Assembly: GCA_903850335.1 (NCBI GenBank)
Contig: CAINLJ010000168.1
Location: forward strand, 1 to 64,000
DNA: 64,000 bases
Origin: an uncultured Bacteroidia bacterium
GTDB lineage: Bacteria > Bacteroidota > Bacteroidia > Bacteroidales > Prolixibacteraceae
Direction of reading: 5' to 3'
A program made the translations under genes and the position numbers. The notes under the pieces are model-generated. The model had not been told where the DNA came from, ran no database searches, and saw only the letters and a program-made list of their open reading frames with translations. The first letter of the stretch is position 1. Each line of letters starts with the position of its first letter. Positions 28,024 to 36,869 of the stretch are shown one piece after another.

Positions 28024-29844
28024 CTAATCTTCCAGTTTGTCGTACCAGTATATTTTCAGCAGGAACGAAGTAACAAGAAAAACGCCAAGGGTAACGGCAA
28101 GCGAAATATATTCCCGAATGACAAGATAAATTGGCATTACTAACATTGACATCTGCCAGGCGATTCCTATAATGCTGTTAGCCATATCTCTTTTAAAATT
28201 TGTATTCTTTTTAAAATCCGGCTGGTCGGTTAATACTTTTTTATAGATTGGGTCCCAAAATCCCCATGGGCGTACTGTTGAATAAAAATTCTTAAGAACA
28301 TTATCATTGTCAGGGGCGGTTAACAAACTACCCGCAACTGAGCCGGCAGAAGAGATGAGTAAGATTATAGGGAATGTATTTAAGGCAGAAGCTTCAGGGA
28401 AGAACAACGGGATAAAAATGGAAGTTACCAAACCGCTTAACATTCCCCAGAAATATCCATATCCGTTAAAGCGCCACCAGATCCATTTTAAAACGTTGGC
28501 AGCCGTATAACCACCATATAAGGATGAAACAATCCATTTAGTAGCAGAATCAATTGAATGAATAAATATTCCAAAACAAACTCCGACAATTACAACGATA
28601 AATGAAACCCAGTAACTTAATCTGATATATCTTCTGTTAGTGGCATTTGGGTTAATGTATTTTTTGTAAATATCATTGACAATATACGCGGGACCGGCAT
28701 TCACGTAAGCTGAAAAAGTCGACATAAAAGCTGCAATGAGCCCAATAAGAAGTATACCTAACAGACCTGTTGGAATGAAATTACTTACTGCATAGGGGAA
28801 TATCATCTCAAAGTCAATATCGGCTCCCATGGAATTAAGTTTGGGACTAAAATAAACAAGTACCAAAACGGTTATTCCGGCAACGAGCAAAAAACGGGGA
28901 AAAAATAATACAAGTGAAGTGAATCCCGTCATTCGTGCTGCATCCCGGGGACTTCTTGTTGAAAGGATCCGCTGAAGGTCATAACTAGGCACGGGTCCGG
29001 CAATACTCACAAGTATGCCTTTGAAAATCATGATCATGAAAATAATTGAGAAAAACTCATATCCGTCGGCCGAAATCTTACTTTTTACAGTAGGAATAAG
29101 ATTACTCCAGTCGAGATTCAGTTTCCATCCAAAGAAAAGGTCCTTCCAGCCAGCAGGGATAACCGCATTTAATTGCACCGGTGTTACAAGGTTCATCGCG
29201 ATAACACCGACAATAAAACACGAAATAATCATCACGAGATACTGCATAATTTCGGTTGCAACAACACTATACATACCTCCTTTTATTGTGTAAAGGGTTG
29301 TAAAGCCGATAATCAAAAGGGCATACATGTTTTCTGAAGAAATTATCCGGTTGCCGACCTCCGTTGTCAGGTCCCAGGGGAAAAAAGATGTTGCAAATTT
29401 CCCAATTCCCGAAAATGTATAAGCTATAAATCCAATAACACTAAATATTGCGAAGATTACGATGATAAGATGTGAAAGACGTCCTCCCCGGTCCTCGCCA
29501 AAACGGGTCTTTAACCATTCAGCACCTGTCATTGCATTGGATCGTCTTAACCAACCGGCCAGGAATACCATTAGAAAAACTTGATTCCAGATTGGCCACA
29601 TCCAGGGTAACCAGGCCCCTTTTAACCCATAAATAAATAAAATGGAAACAAACCACATTGTTCCGGTAATATCAAACATACCGGAGGCATTTGATATAGC
29701 GAGAATATACCAGGGAATTTTCCTCCCGCCCAAAAAATATGAATCAAGATTTTTGCTTGCACGATTGGAAATAAGAAAACCAATTACCAGGGTAAGAACC
29801 AAATATCCAATAACGATTCCAATGTCCAGAGGTTGCAGATTCAT
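28024..29844 (-). CDS. Sodium:solute symporter (SSS family)
   Basis: A 606-residue inner-membrane transporter with about 13-14 hydrophobic helices. Family features are the first-helix region IGYLVLTLVIGFLISNR, then NLDSYFLGGRKIPWY, the ASGMFDITGTMWF stretch after helix 2, and GLIAAFMSTFSAYVNAGPAYIVNDIY, where sodium-site Ser/Thr residues are expected. The substrate (sugar, amino acid or other) cannot be told. Its place after SusC and SusD suggests it takes the imported solute across the inner membrane. Confidence 0.9.
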   Translation of the reverse strand: MNLQPLDIGIVIGYLVLTLVIGFLISNRASKNLDSYFLGGRKIPWYILAISNASGMFDITGTMWFVSILFIYGLKGAWLPWMWPIWNQVFLMVFLAGWLRRSNAMTGAEWLKTRFGEDRGGRLSHLIIVIFAIFSVIGFIAYTFSGIGKFATSFFPWDLTTEVGNRIISSENMYALLIIGFTTLYTIKGGMYSVVATEIMQYLVMIISCFIVGVIAMNLVTPVQLNAVIPAGWKDLFFGWKLNLDWSNLIPTVKSKISADGYEFFSIIFMIMIFKGILVSIAGPVPSYDLQRILSTRSPRDAARMTGFTSLVLFFPRFLLVAGITVLVLVYFSPKLNSMGADIDFEMIFPYAVSNFIPTGLLGILLIGLIAAFMSTFSAYVNAGPAYIVNDIYKKYINPNATNRRYIRLSYWVSFIVVIVGVCFGIFIHSIDSATKWIVSSLYGGYTAANVLKWIWWRFNGYGYFWGMLSGLVTSIFIPLFFPEASALNTFPIILLISSAGSVAGSLLTAPDNDNVLKNFYSTVRPWGFWDPIYKKVLTDQPDFKKNTNFKRDMANSIIGIAWQMSMLVMPIYLVIREYISLAVTLGVFLVTSFLLKIYWYDKLED

Positions 29845-29972
29845 AAAATATAGTAATTCGTTTTATTGAAATCGAAAACTTAATGAAATAGTATTTCGAA
29901 TTGGGGTAATTTAACTCGCAAATAATAAACCAGAAATTCAAATATTTTGGATTGACAATTCTATAAAAAATA

Positions 29973-30010
29973 GAAAATACCCCCCTACATCACTGTAAAA
30001 GGGTATTTTC
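29973..30010 (-). terminator. Terminator after susD
   Basis: A perfect 10-bp stem, GAAAATACCC/GGGTATTTTC, with an 18-nt loop, followed on the minus strand by a T-rich tail (TATTTTTTATAG). It lies 27 nt after the SusD stop and separates SusCD from the symporter gene. Confidence 0.75.
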
Positions 30011-30036
30011 ATATTTAATTTATCCAAGTATTTGGA

Positions 30037-31608
30037 TTAGAAGTTTGGACCGCCGGTATCCCACCATAAACGTGTAGCGATATCGTCCTTAGCTCCGGCA
30101 CCCATAGTAGAAACTGCAGCAGCAACAGCAGCAGCATTACCATTTCTTTCGCCTGTGGTGAATGGCATTCTCTTAATCCACTGGTCAGCAGGTATAACAC
30201 CCCAGTCAGGACTACTGTCATTCTTGGCAACATGGGGAATCTTAGGATAACCTGTTCTGCGGAAGTCAACCCAAGCCTCAAGAGTGTTCGTGAAGTTATT
30301 CAGATATTTCTGAGTAATAATCTTCTCTAATTTCAGTTCATTGCTATCGCCTTCATTCCATGCTACAGTAATTGTAGAACGTGCAGTAAAGCTGTTACGT
30401 GCATCCTTTGGATCAACATAATTGATTGGTGTACTTGTTGCATCAGCAATATAAGAATCGGCACCACTTGCACCCCAGTCAGCAAAAGAAAGTGATATAC
30501 CAGCTTCGTAGTTGGCTTTTGCACTTCCAGCTCCGGCCCAGCCTCTAAGAGCGGCTTCCGCCTTCAGGAATTTAACTTCAGCAGCGGTAAAAGACCTTCT
30601 TGTCTGAACGCTATTAAAGTCATAGGATACCCTTGAATAAGGCACCTTGTCGATTTTAGCATCGCAATACGCACCGTTACGAATTCCTTTATAAGGAACA
30701 GAAGGGTGGTCAGCATACAGGTTCGGGAAGTCAGCAGCAGAGAAATATTTAGAAATACGACCGTCTTTTAAACCTACCATGAAAGATTCCATCGCAGCAC
30801 CCATACGTGTATCATCCCACTGGAAGCAAATCATAGCGACAGGAATTAAATTACCTAATAAGGAAACATTGAAGTTATCACCATTAGTTTCAATCAAACC
30901 ATTTGCATCAGCCATAGCCTTCTCACCTTGTGCCTTTGCAAGAGCAGGAGCCACATTGGTCAAACGCATTGCTAACCTTAAACGCATTGAGTTGATAAGT
31001 TTACTCCATGCAGACATGTTACCATTGTAACTTGGGTCAAATTTCTTGAATCCTACGTAAGATTTATTAGCAGAAAAATCGGTCTGAAAGGAATCCAACT
31101 GAGCAAAGAATGTGTTGTAAAGAGTAGATTCACTGTCATAACCAATTGAAGCATCAGTTGATCCATATTTAGAATAAATAACTGGTCCATGATAAGCAGT
31201 CAGCTTCGAAATGGAAAGAAGTCTGATAAATTTAGCCCAGCTGGCAAACAGAGGTAAATTATTCTTTTTAGCCAGATCAATAACCTGTTTTGAAGGAGAC
31301 ATTACAGAACCATAAACACGATCCCAATAAACGTTCCAACGAATATAATAGGTTGTATTGTTTACGTTACCCACGAATGGAGTAGGAGTATTCATATAGC
31401 CCATAAAAGAATCATGAACCAGATCCTCTTCAATCTGATGTCCGAAAAGATTGAATAATAATCCGGAGAAGGGAGATCCCAATAAGTTAAAGTCTTGCGT
31501 AAGCATCTGATCAGTAATCTGATACGGATTCTGATTCTCATTTACAAAATTCGATGTGCACGCAGCGAGACTACACATGAACAGAAATGCAATAAATATC
31601 TTTTTCAT
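30037..31608 (-). CDS. SusD/RagB-like nutrient-binding lipoprotein
   Basis: A 523-residue surface lipoprotein (MKKIFIAFLFMCSLAACTS, lipobox Cys at 17). The start FVNENQNPYQITDQML and later features (RLAMRLTNVAPALAK, FTAAEVKFLKAEAALRG, FTNTLEAWVDFRRTGYPKI) fit the SusD-like_2 branch of TPR-based SusD homologues. It should form a lid over the SusC channel encoded 20 nt upstream. No substrate can be inferred. Confidence 0.92.
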   Translation of the reverse strand: MKKIFIAFLFMCSLAACTSNFVNENQNPYQITDQMLTQDFNLLGSPFSGLLFNLFGHQIEEDLVHDSFMGYMNTPTPFVGNVNNTTYYIRWNVYWDRVYGSVMSPSKQVIDLAKKNNLPLFASWAKFIRLLSISKLTAYHGPVIYSKYGSTDASIGYDSESTLYNTFFAQLDSFQTDFSANKSYVGFKKFDPSYNGNMSAWSKLINSMRLRLAMRLTNVAPALAKAQGEKAMADANGLIETNGDNFNVSLLGNLIPVAMICFQWDDTRMGAAMESFMVGLKDGRISKYFSAADFPNLYADHPSVPYKGIRNGAYCDAKIDKVPYSRVSYDFNSVQTRRSFTAAEVKFLKAEAALRGWAGAGSAKANYEAGISLSFADWGASGADSYIADATSTPINYVDPKDARNSFTARSTITVAWNEGDSNELKLEKIITQKYLNNFTNTLEAWVDFRRTGYPKIPHVAKNDSSPDWGVIPADQWIKRMPFTTGERNGNAAAVAAAVSTMGAGAKDDIATRLWWDTGGPNF

Positions 31609-31628
31609 ACTAAATAAATTTTAAGATT

Positions 31629-34600
31629 TTAGAAAGTGACCTTTAAGTTAAACCCATAAGTCCTTGTGTTAGGAACACTAAATACGTCGTTTGACTGCAT
31701 AGAATTTCCTGTGCTCATTGCCTGCTCAGGATCGTAAGGAGCTTTTTTGTAGAAGAAGAACAAATTCCTTCCAATCAAAGAGAAAGAAGCTTCCTTTACA
31801 GGTAATTTAAGTTTTTTAACATTAAAGTTATAGCCAAGAACCAACTGACCTAATCTTACGTTTGTTCTGGAATAGATATAAGGTTCCATGATTCTGTTTC
31901 TATCACCGACTGCTCTGTAATAAACTTCAGGATCAATAGAAGTTACAGGTGTAGTTCCCTTAATAGCATTGATTGGCATAGTGCTGTTAGCTCTTGCATC
32001 AGCTGTTCTTTTACTCACACCATAAGAATCAAGGAAGGCCTCAGTTTTAGAGAATGCAACACCACCAAACTTAGCATTGATAAGTGCGCTCAGGTAGAAG
32101 TCCTTATAAGTAACCGTGTTGTTCCATCCCAGGATAAAATCAGGATTTACATTACCAACTTTAACTTGTTTTGCAGCTTTTGTAGGATTGCCATTTGCAT
32201 CGAGGATGATCTGACCTGCATCATTACGGTTAAATTTGTAAATGTAAACATCGTTAAATGAACCACCTGCCTTGATAATAGAAGCAAAACCCTCGTCATC
32301 ACCACCAACCTGATAATTAGGCTGAGATGCAATAAGTTCGTTGATCTTGTTCTTATTCTGAGAAAGGTTGATTGAAGTCTTCCAGCTTGTTGTTGTAGAT
32401 CTTACCGGTTCGGCATCAATTGTAAGTTCGAAACCCTTATTGGTGATCTTACCAGCATTAACATAGAAATAAGTGTAGCCTGAACCTGATGGGGCACCTA
32501 AAGTAAGGAACTGGTTAGTACTTACGTCATCATAATATGTAAACTCAAGTCCTGCTCTGCCATGGAAAAATCTCCACTCGGTACCAATTTCATTTGATGT
32601 AATTACTTCAGGTTTTAAGTTTGTAAAAGGAACCTGGGTATTTCTGCCGATACCGCCAATACCACTAGGTGTTCCTGCACCATTGATACTATTTGCAGGG
32701 TTTACTACGTTAAATGGAACCTCGTTTGCAGTCTGAGAAGAGGATACTCTAAACTTAGCAAAAGAAATTGGTTCAGGAAGAGAAACACTCTGGCTAAGAA
32801 TCCACGAAAGACCAACTGCAGGATACAAATAAGATTGGTTTCCTGTTAAAGCCAATGTAGAAGCCCAGTCGTTACGAGCGGATAAATCTAAGAAAAGCTG
32901 TTCCTTGTATCCAAGTTGAACGTTTGCAAATGCGCCTTGTTTGATTACCTTGTTGATTCCCTGGTTGAACATTACATTGTAAGGCATGTTCGCAAAGGAG
33001 AAGAAGTTAGGATACATCAAAGAAACAGTTCCGTTTCCTACAGACATTCCATCACTAAAGGTATTGTGCTGGTAGCTGGCTCCTGCGATAGCATTCACGC
33101 TGAATTTACCGAATGTATTGTTGTAGCTTAAGATACCGTCAGTATATAATGCCTGGTCTGTATATTTACTGTATGACCATGTTCCGTTTGGACTAACGCT
33201 TACAGAGTTACCTCCGGCAGCATATCTGTTGTCATTTAATTTATTAGCGTAGTCAATGTTTCCTCTGACTTCGAATTTAAGATGCTTTGCAACGTCCCAT
33301 GCTAATTTCACACTGGCAATAGCACGTTTTGTAGTAGAGAGTTTAGGATCTTTATTGATCTCCCAGTAAGGGTTGTTTTGTTTTTCTTCTGTGGAATACC
33401 AGTTCATCACATCCATATTCCTGTCTTTGTTGAAAGTGGCATAGTGAGTCTTGTAGCTTCCAAAATCCCTTTCACGTGCAAATAAGTAAAGACCTGTAAG
33501 TGGGTTATTGTAGTAACCTGCGCCCGGACGGTTACGGGAAACCTCATCAGAAAACATTACATTCGAACTGATAGTTACCTTGTCGTCAAACAATTTTGTA
33601 GACTGGTTGAATGTGAAGTTGTTTTTCTGATAGGTATTGGTTGGCATCACACCCTTTGCAGAGGTGTTAGAATAAGAGAAATATACTGTAGTCTTGTCAT
33701 TTCCTCCACTGATTGAGAGAGAATTTGTCTCGTTAACACCAGTCTGGAAGAAATTCTTGATATAATCTCTCTGATAATTTCCCTTTGTTTTAGACCAGTT
33801 ATAATCTGAATTGTTAACTGCGCCGTAATCATACTGGAAATCCGGAAGGCCTGAAACCTGATCAAGCATTGTGCTTGAGCTGATAGTTACAGTTGTTTTT
33901 TCTGCTTTACCTTTTTTGGTTGTAATCAAAACAACACCATTGGCACCCTGGCTACCATAAAGGATAGAAGCGTTCGCACCTTTAAGTACGTTGATGCTTT
34001 CGATATCACCCGGGTTAATCTGTGAAAGACCATCACCACCGTCAACACCTCCGTAAGAACCAGGCTGACCACCTTTATTGTTTACCATTGGAATACCATC
34101 GATAACATAAAGAGGTTCGCTAAGACCTACAAGAGATTTATTACCTCTCAATACCGCTTTTGTAGAACCACCTGCACCAGAGTTGCTGGTCTTGATATCA
34201 ATACCTGCAGCTTTTCCACTCATAGCCTCCATAAAGTTGTTGTTGGCAGCTACACGAAGTTCTGTGCCCGATACCTGCTGAGAAGCATAGGTCAGCGTTT
34301 TCTTCTCACGCTGGATACCCAAAGCCGTTACGACAACCTCATTGATACCAACACTTTCTGATTTCATCTTCAGGTTGATGACAGAACGACCATTTAAGGC
34401 CTCCGTTACCGTTGTCATACCCACAAAAGAGAATTGCAAGTCTGCGTTCGCGGAACTTACGCTTAACGAGTACTTCCCATCCGCATCGGTTGTAGTTCCA
34501 TTCGTCGTCCCTTTCTGAACAACAGATACACCAGGAATACTGATCCCTTCCGGATCAGTAACAGTTCCGCTTACTTTCACCTGAGCCATAACGCCCGAAA

Positions 34601-34646
34601 ATGAAGCAAACAGTACGATCAAAATAAGGTACAATCTTTTCTTCAT
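31629..34646 (-). CDS. SusC/RagA-like TonB-linked outer-membrane transporter
   Basis: A 1005-residue protein with signal peptide (MKKRLYLILIVLFASFSGVMA). A carboxypeptidase-regulatory-like domain occupies about 22-100 (VSGTVTDPEGISIPGVSVVQ). The SusC-type plug signature EPLYVIDGIPMVNN and GDIESINVLKGANASILYGS come next, then a barrel of about 750 residues ending TRTYGFNLKVTF. It imports ligands with energy from TonB and pairs with the SusD gene that follows. Operator-like repeats precede it. Confidence 0.95.
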   Translation of the reverse strand: MKKRLYLILIVLFASFSGVMAQVKVSGTVTDPEGISIPGVSVVQKGTTNGTTTDADGKYSLSVSSANADLQFSFVGMTTVTEALNGRSVINLKMKSESVGINEVVVTALGIQREKKTLTYASQQVSGTELRVAANNNFMEAMSGKAAGIDIKTSNSGAGGSTKAVLRGNKSLVGLSEPLYVIDGIPMVNNKGGQPGSYGGVDGGDGLSQINPGDIESINVLKGANASILYGSQGANGVVLITTKKGKAEKTTVTISSSTMLDQVSGLPDFQYDYGAVNNSDYNWSKTKGNYQRDYIKNFFQTGVNETNSLSISGGNDKTTVYFSYSNTSAKGVMPTNTYQKNNFTFNQSTKLFDDKVTISSNVMFSDEVSRNRPGAGYYNNPLTGLYLFARERDFGSYKTHYATFNKDRNMDVMNWYSTEEKQNNPYWEINKDPKLSTTKRAIASVKLAWDVAKHLKFEVRGNIDYANKLNDNRYAAGGNSVSVSPNGTWSYSKYTDQALYTDGILSYNNTFGKFSVNAIAGASYQHNTFSDGMSVGNGTVSLMYPNFFSFANMPYNVMFNQGINKVIKQGAFANVQLGYKEQLFLDLSARNDWASTLALTGNQSYLYPAVGLSWILSQSVSLPEPISFAKFRVSSSQTANEVPFNVVNPANSINGAGTPSGIGGIGRNTQVPFTNLKPEVITSNEIGTEWRFFHGRAGLEFTYYDDVSTNQFLTLGAPSGSGYTYFYVNAGKITNKGFELTIDAEPVRSTTTSWKTSINLSQNKNKINELIASQPNYQVGGDDEGFASIIKAGGSFNDVYIYKFNRNDAGQIILDANGNPTKAAKQVKVGNVNPDFILGWNNTVTYKDFYLSALINAKFGGVAFSKTEAFLDSYGVSKRTADARANSTMPINAIKGTTPVTSIDPEVYYRAVGDRNRIMEPYIYSRTNVRLGQLVLGYNFNVKKLKLPVKEASFSLIGRNLFFFYKKAPYDPEQAMSTGNSMQSNDVFSVPNTRTYGFNLKVTF

Positions 34647-34707
34647 AATGATAATATTAGTTTAAAATTAACAAGCCTTCGGAATTTGGATTTAGGAAGA
34701 CCTGACA

Positions 34708-34715
34708 CAAAAGTA
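34708..34715 (-). promoter_or_regulatory. -7 box TACTTTTG for susC
   Basis: An exact TAnnTTTG on the minus strand, about 61 nt before the susC ATG. Exactly 8 bp separate it from the nearest CGATTAA heptamer. Confidence 0.65.
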
Positions 34716-34723
34716 CGCGGGGT

Positions 34724-34754
34724 CGATTAACAGAGCGATTAATTTTACGATTAA
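34724..34754. promoter_or_regulatory. Three CGATTAA direct repeats at 12-bp spacing (putative operator)
   Basis: CGATTAA occurs exactly at 34724, 34736 and 34748, with a weaker GTATTAA at 34758. It covers the region where the susC -33 element should be. Direct heptamer repeats a few bases upstream of the -10 box are the known form of SARP activator sites. Confidence 0.65.
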
Positions 34755-34960
34755 TTTGTATTAATTTAACAAATATTTACAAAATATTTTTAAACGGTCT
34801 AAATAAGAATTTTTCCTAAAATCAAATTTATCATGCTAATAATGAATATAATACGAAATTATCCAATGTGAATACCAATCAAAAATCAAAAAAACGACTA
34901 AAATAATGCAATTTCAAAGTGTTAAAAAATTTAAAAATAACCTTTAAAAGAATCACACAC

Positions 34961-34998
34961 CGATTAATTCCTGGAGAAAGGAAAAATTGCCGATTAAT
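34961..34998. promoter_or_regulatory. Two distal CGATTAAT copies
   Basis: CCGATTAATT occurs twice, 30 bp apart, on the same strand as the promoter-proximal repeats, about 210-240 bp further from susC. Confidence 0.45.
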
Positions 34999-35140
34999 TG
35001 TATTGCAGAAGGGTATTACGGCATATCAAACAGGTAATTTCAATTATCATACGAATGGGTGATAGCCGGGATTATGCAAAAAATTACGACGGATGATAGG
35101 AGGAAACTAATGTTACCGGAGAAAAATGATTTTAAAATTT

Positions 35141-35184
35141 CCTCTGTGTACCTCTGTTCTCTCTGTGCCTCCGTGGTTAAAAAA
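35141..35184. repeat. Intergenic repeat of the CCTCTGTG...CCGTGGTTAAA type
   Basis: The sequence CTCTGTGTACCTCTGTTCTC followed by CTGTGCCTCCGTGGTTAAAA is made of short CTCTGTG-like units. I associate this pattern with intergenic repeats in many bacterial genomes. A partial relative (CTCTGCGGTTAAAA) lies at the left window edge near 20-33. It begins 16 nt after the pstB stop. Confidence 0.45.
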
Positions 35185-35199
35185 AGGAAGGAACTGACT

Positions 35200-36033
35200 T
35201 TAACTAAATCCCCCGCTTATGTACTCCCTTGTAAGCTTATGTTTCGGATGATTAAACACCTGATCAGCCGTTCCGAATTCAATGAGTTCACCCATATACA
35301 TAAATGCGACATAATCGGCAATACGCTTTGCCTGTCGCAATGTATGAGTAACTAAAACGATTGTATATTTATCCTTGATGGAAAGGAAGAGTTCCTCAAT
35401 TGTCTTTGAGGAGATTGGATCCAGTGCTGAGGTGGCCTCATCACCAAGTATAATCTCAGGCTCAACAGCCAAACCTCTGGCGAGGCAGAGACGTTGCTGC
35501 TGACCAATTGAAAGTTTTGAAGCAGGTGATTTTAGGCGGTCTTTTACCTCTTCCCACAAACCAACAGCATTTAACTGATGACGTGCGATAGCATATAATT
35601 TTCTGCGTCCTCTCACACCATGGATGCGCGGACCATAAACCACATTGTCGATAATTGACATTGGAAGAGAACAGGGACGCTGAGCCAGCAGGCCCATCTT
35701 CTTGCGTATATGAGTAACCTCAGTATCTTTCGCGTAAATATCCTCGCAATCGACAAAAAGCTTTCCGGTTATCTTTACATCCACAGAGTCATCATGCAAT
35801 CGGTTAAACGTACGCAGCAAGGTGGTCTTGCCACACCCGGAAGGACCAATTATGCAGGTGATACTCTTATCCGGAATAGCCATATTGATATTTTTAAGAA
35901 TATGATTACCCTGAATATAAAGGTTCAGATTTTCCACTTCAATATGAGGCTTCTCACATCCTGAAGAATTCTTTACTTTAGTTTTTGGTTGTTCAGCAAT
36001 CATAGGTTCTGTCATCAATTCCATTTGATTCAA
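35200..36033 (-). CDS. pstB: Phosphate ABC transporter ATP-binding protein
   Basis: A 277-residue PstB that powers phosphate uptake by the PstSCAB transporter. Walker A is GPSGCGKTTLLR, the Q-loop region is LAQRPCSLPMSI, and the switch His lies in VLVTHTLRQAKR. The signature reads LSIGQQQRL instead of LSGGQQQRL, and Walker B reads IILGDEATSALDP instead of the usual xDEPxSALDP. An extra 25 N-terminal residues precede the domain. It overlaps pstA by 4 nt. No phoU follows. Confidence 0.93.
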   Translation of the reverse strand: MNQMELMTEPMIAEQPKTKVKNSSGCEKPHIEVENLNLYIQGNHILKNINMAIPDKSITCIIGPSGCGKTTLLRTFNRLHDDSVDVKITGKLFVDCEDIYAKDTEVTHIRKKMGLLAQRPCSLPMSIIDNVVYGPRIHGVRGRRKLYAIARHQLNAVGLWEEVKDRLKSPASKLSIGQQQRLCLARGLAVEPEIILGDEATSALDPISSKTIEELFLSIKDKYTIVLVTHTLRQAKRIADYVAFMYMGELIEFGTADQVFNHPKHKLTREYISGGFS

Positions 36034-36869
36034 ATTTTATTTTTTGAGAGTCTTCTGCTAAAAAATCTTGCTGCAAAACTCAGTATGAGGATTATTATTG
36101 TCAGAACAAGTGCCGCAGCATACGCCCTGTTCTGTACTTCTTCGACGGGACTGCTAAGCTGGAAAAATATTGCCAGAGGCAGTGATGCTGTTGGCTGCAG
36201 AAGAGAAGTGGGGATACTGTCTGTGTATCCTGCAGTGAATAGTACCGTCGCAGCGTCACCAATTCCACGACCCACCGACAAGAGCACTGCCGTTGATATA
36301 CCGGGTAACAGCTGTCGGGTTATTACCTTTATTGTCTCGTAATTCGTTGCTCCGAGCGACTTAGTTGCCTCTACAAGTTCATTAGGAATCAATATGGCCA
36401 CTTCGTCAATAGACCGGATCATTACCGGAATAATTAATAGACTGATTGCGATGATACCCCCTAATAATGATGCCTGCAGACCAAAATAGATCATCACAGT
36501 AAATCCAAAGGCTCCATAGACTATCGAAGGAATTCCAAATAAAACATCGAATGTTAACCTTGCGAAAGAGGCAAGCTTACTTTTGCGTCGAAGGGTAAAA
36601 TTCAGATACATAACCACCGGCACGCTAATCATCAGGCTTATTATAACTGAAAAGAAAATCAGATAAAGCGAACCAATTATCGCATTTAAAATGCCACCCT
36701 CCTTCCCAAGGTAAAATCCGCCGCTGGGTATTTTTGAGATTATATCCCATGAAAGTGAGGGTAATCCTTTTTTTAATATTACGTAAAGAATAAAAATCAA
36801 TACACTAAATATCAATACCGTAGAGCCTATCATTAAAAATCTGAAGATTTTTTCCTCTAACTTTTTCAT
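36030..36869 (-). CDS. pstA: Phosphate ABC transporter permease PstA
   Basis: A 279-residue inner-membrane permease with six helices. The binding-protein-dependent transport motif is EATKSLGATNYETIKVITRQ (about 165-185), which contacts PstB. Family features include KKGLPSLSWDII near the N-terminus and GIPSIVYGAFGF. Four-nt overlaps with pstC and pstB show one tightly coupled operon. Confidence 0.94.
   Translation of the reverse strand: MKKLEEKIFRFLMIGSTVLIFSVLIFILYVILKKGLPSLSWDIISKIPSGGFYLGKEGGILNAIIGSLYLIFFSVIISLMISVPVVMYLNFTLRRKSKLASFARLTFDVLFGIPSIVYGAFGFTVMIYFGLQASLLGGIIAISLLIIPVMIRSIDEVAILIPNELVEATKSLGATNYETIKVITRQLLPGISTAVLLSVGRGIGDAATVLFTAGYTDSIPTSLLQPTASLPLAIFFQLSSPVEEVQNRAYAAALVLTIIILILSFAARFFSRRLSKNKI

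Larger units (their letters stand above)
34647..35199. other. 553 bp susC upstream regulatory region
   Basis: It contains the susC -7 box, three CGATTAA direct repeats, two further CGATTAAT copies at 34961 and 34991, and, next to pstB, a generic intergenic repeat. Nothing in it reads as a gene. Confidence 0.7.
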
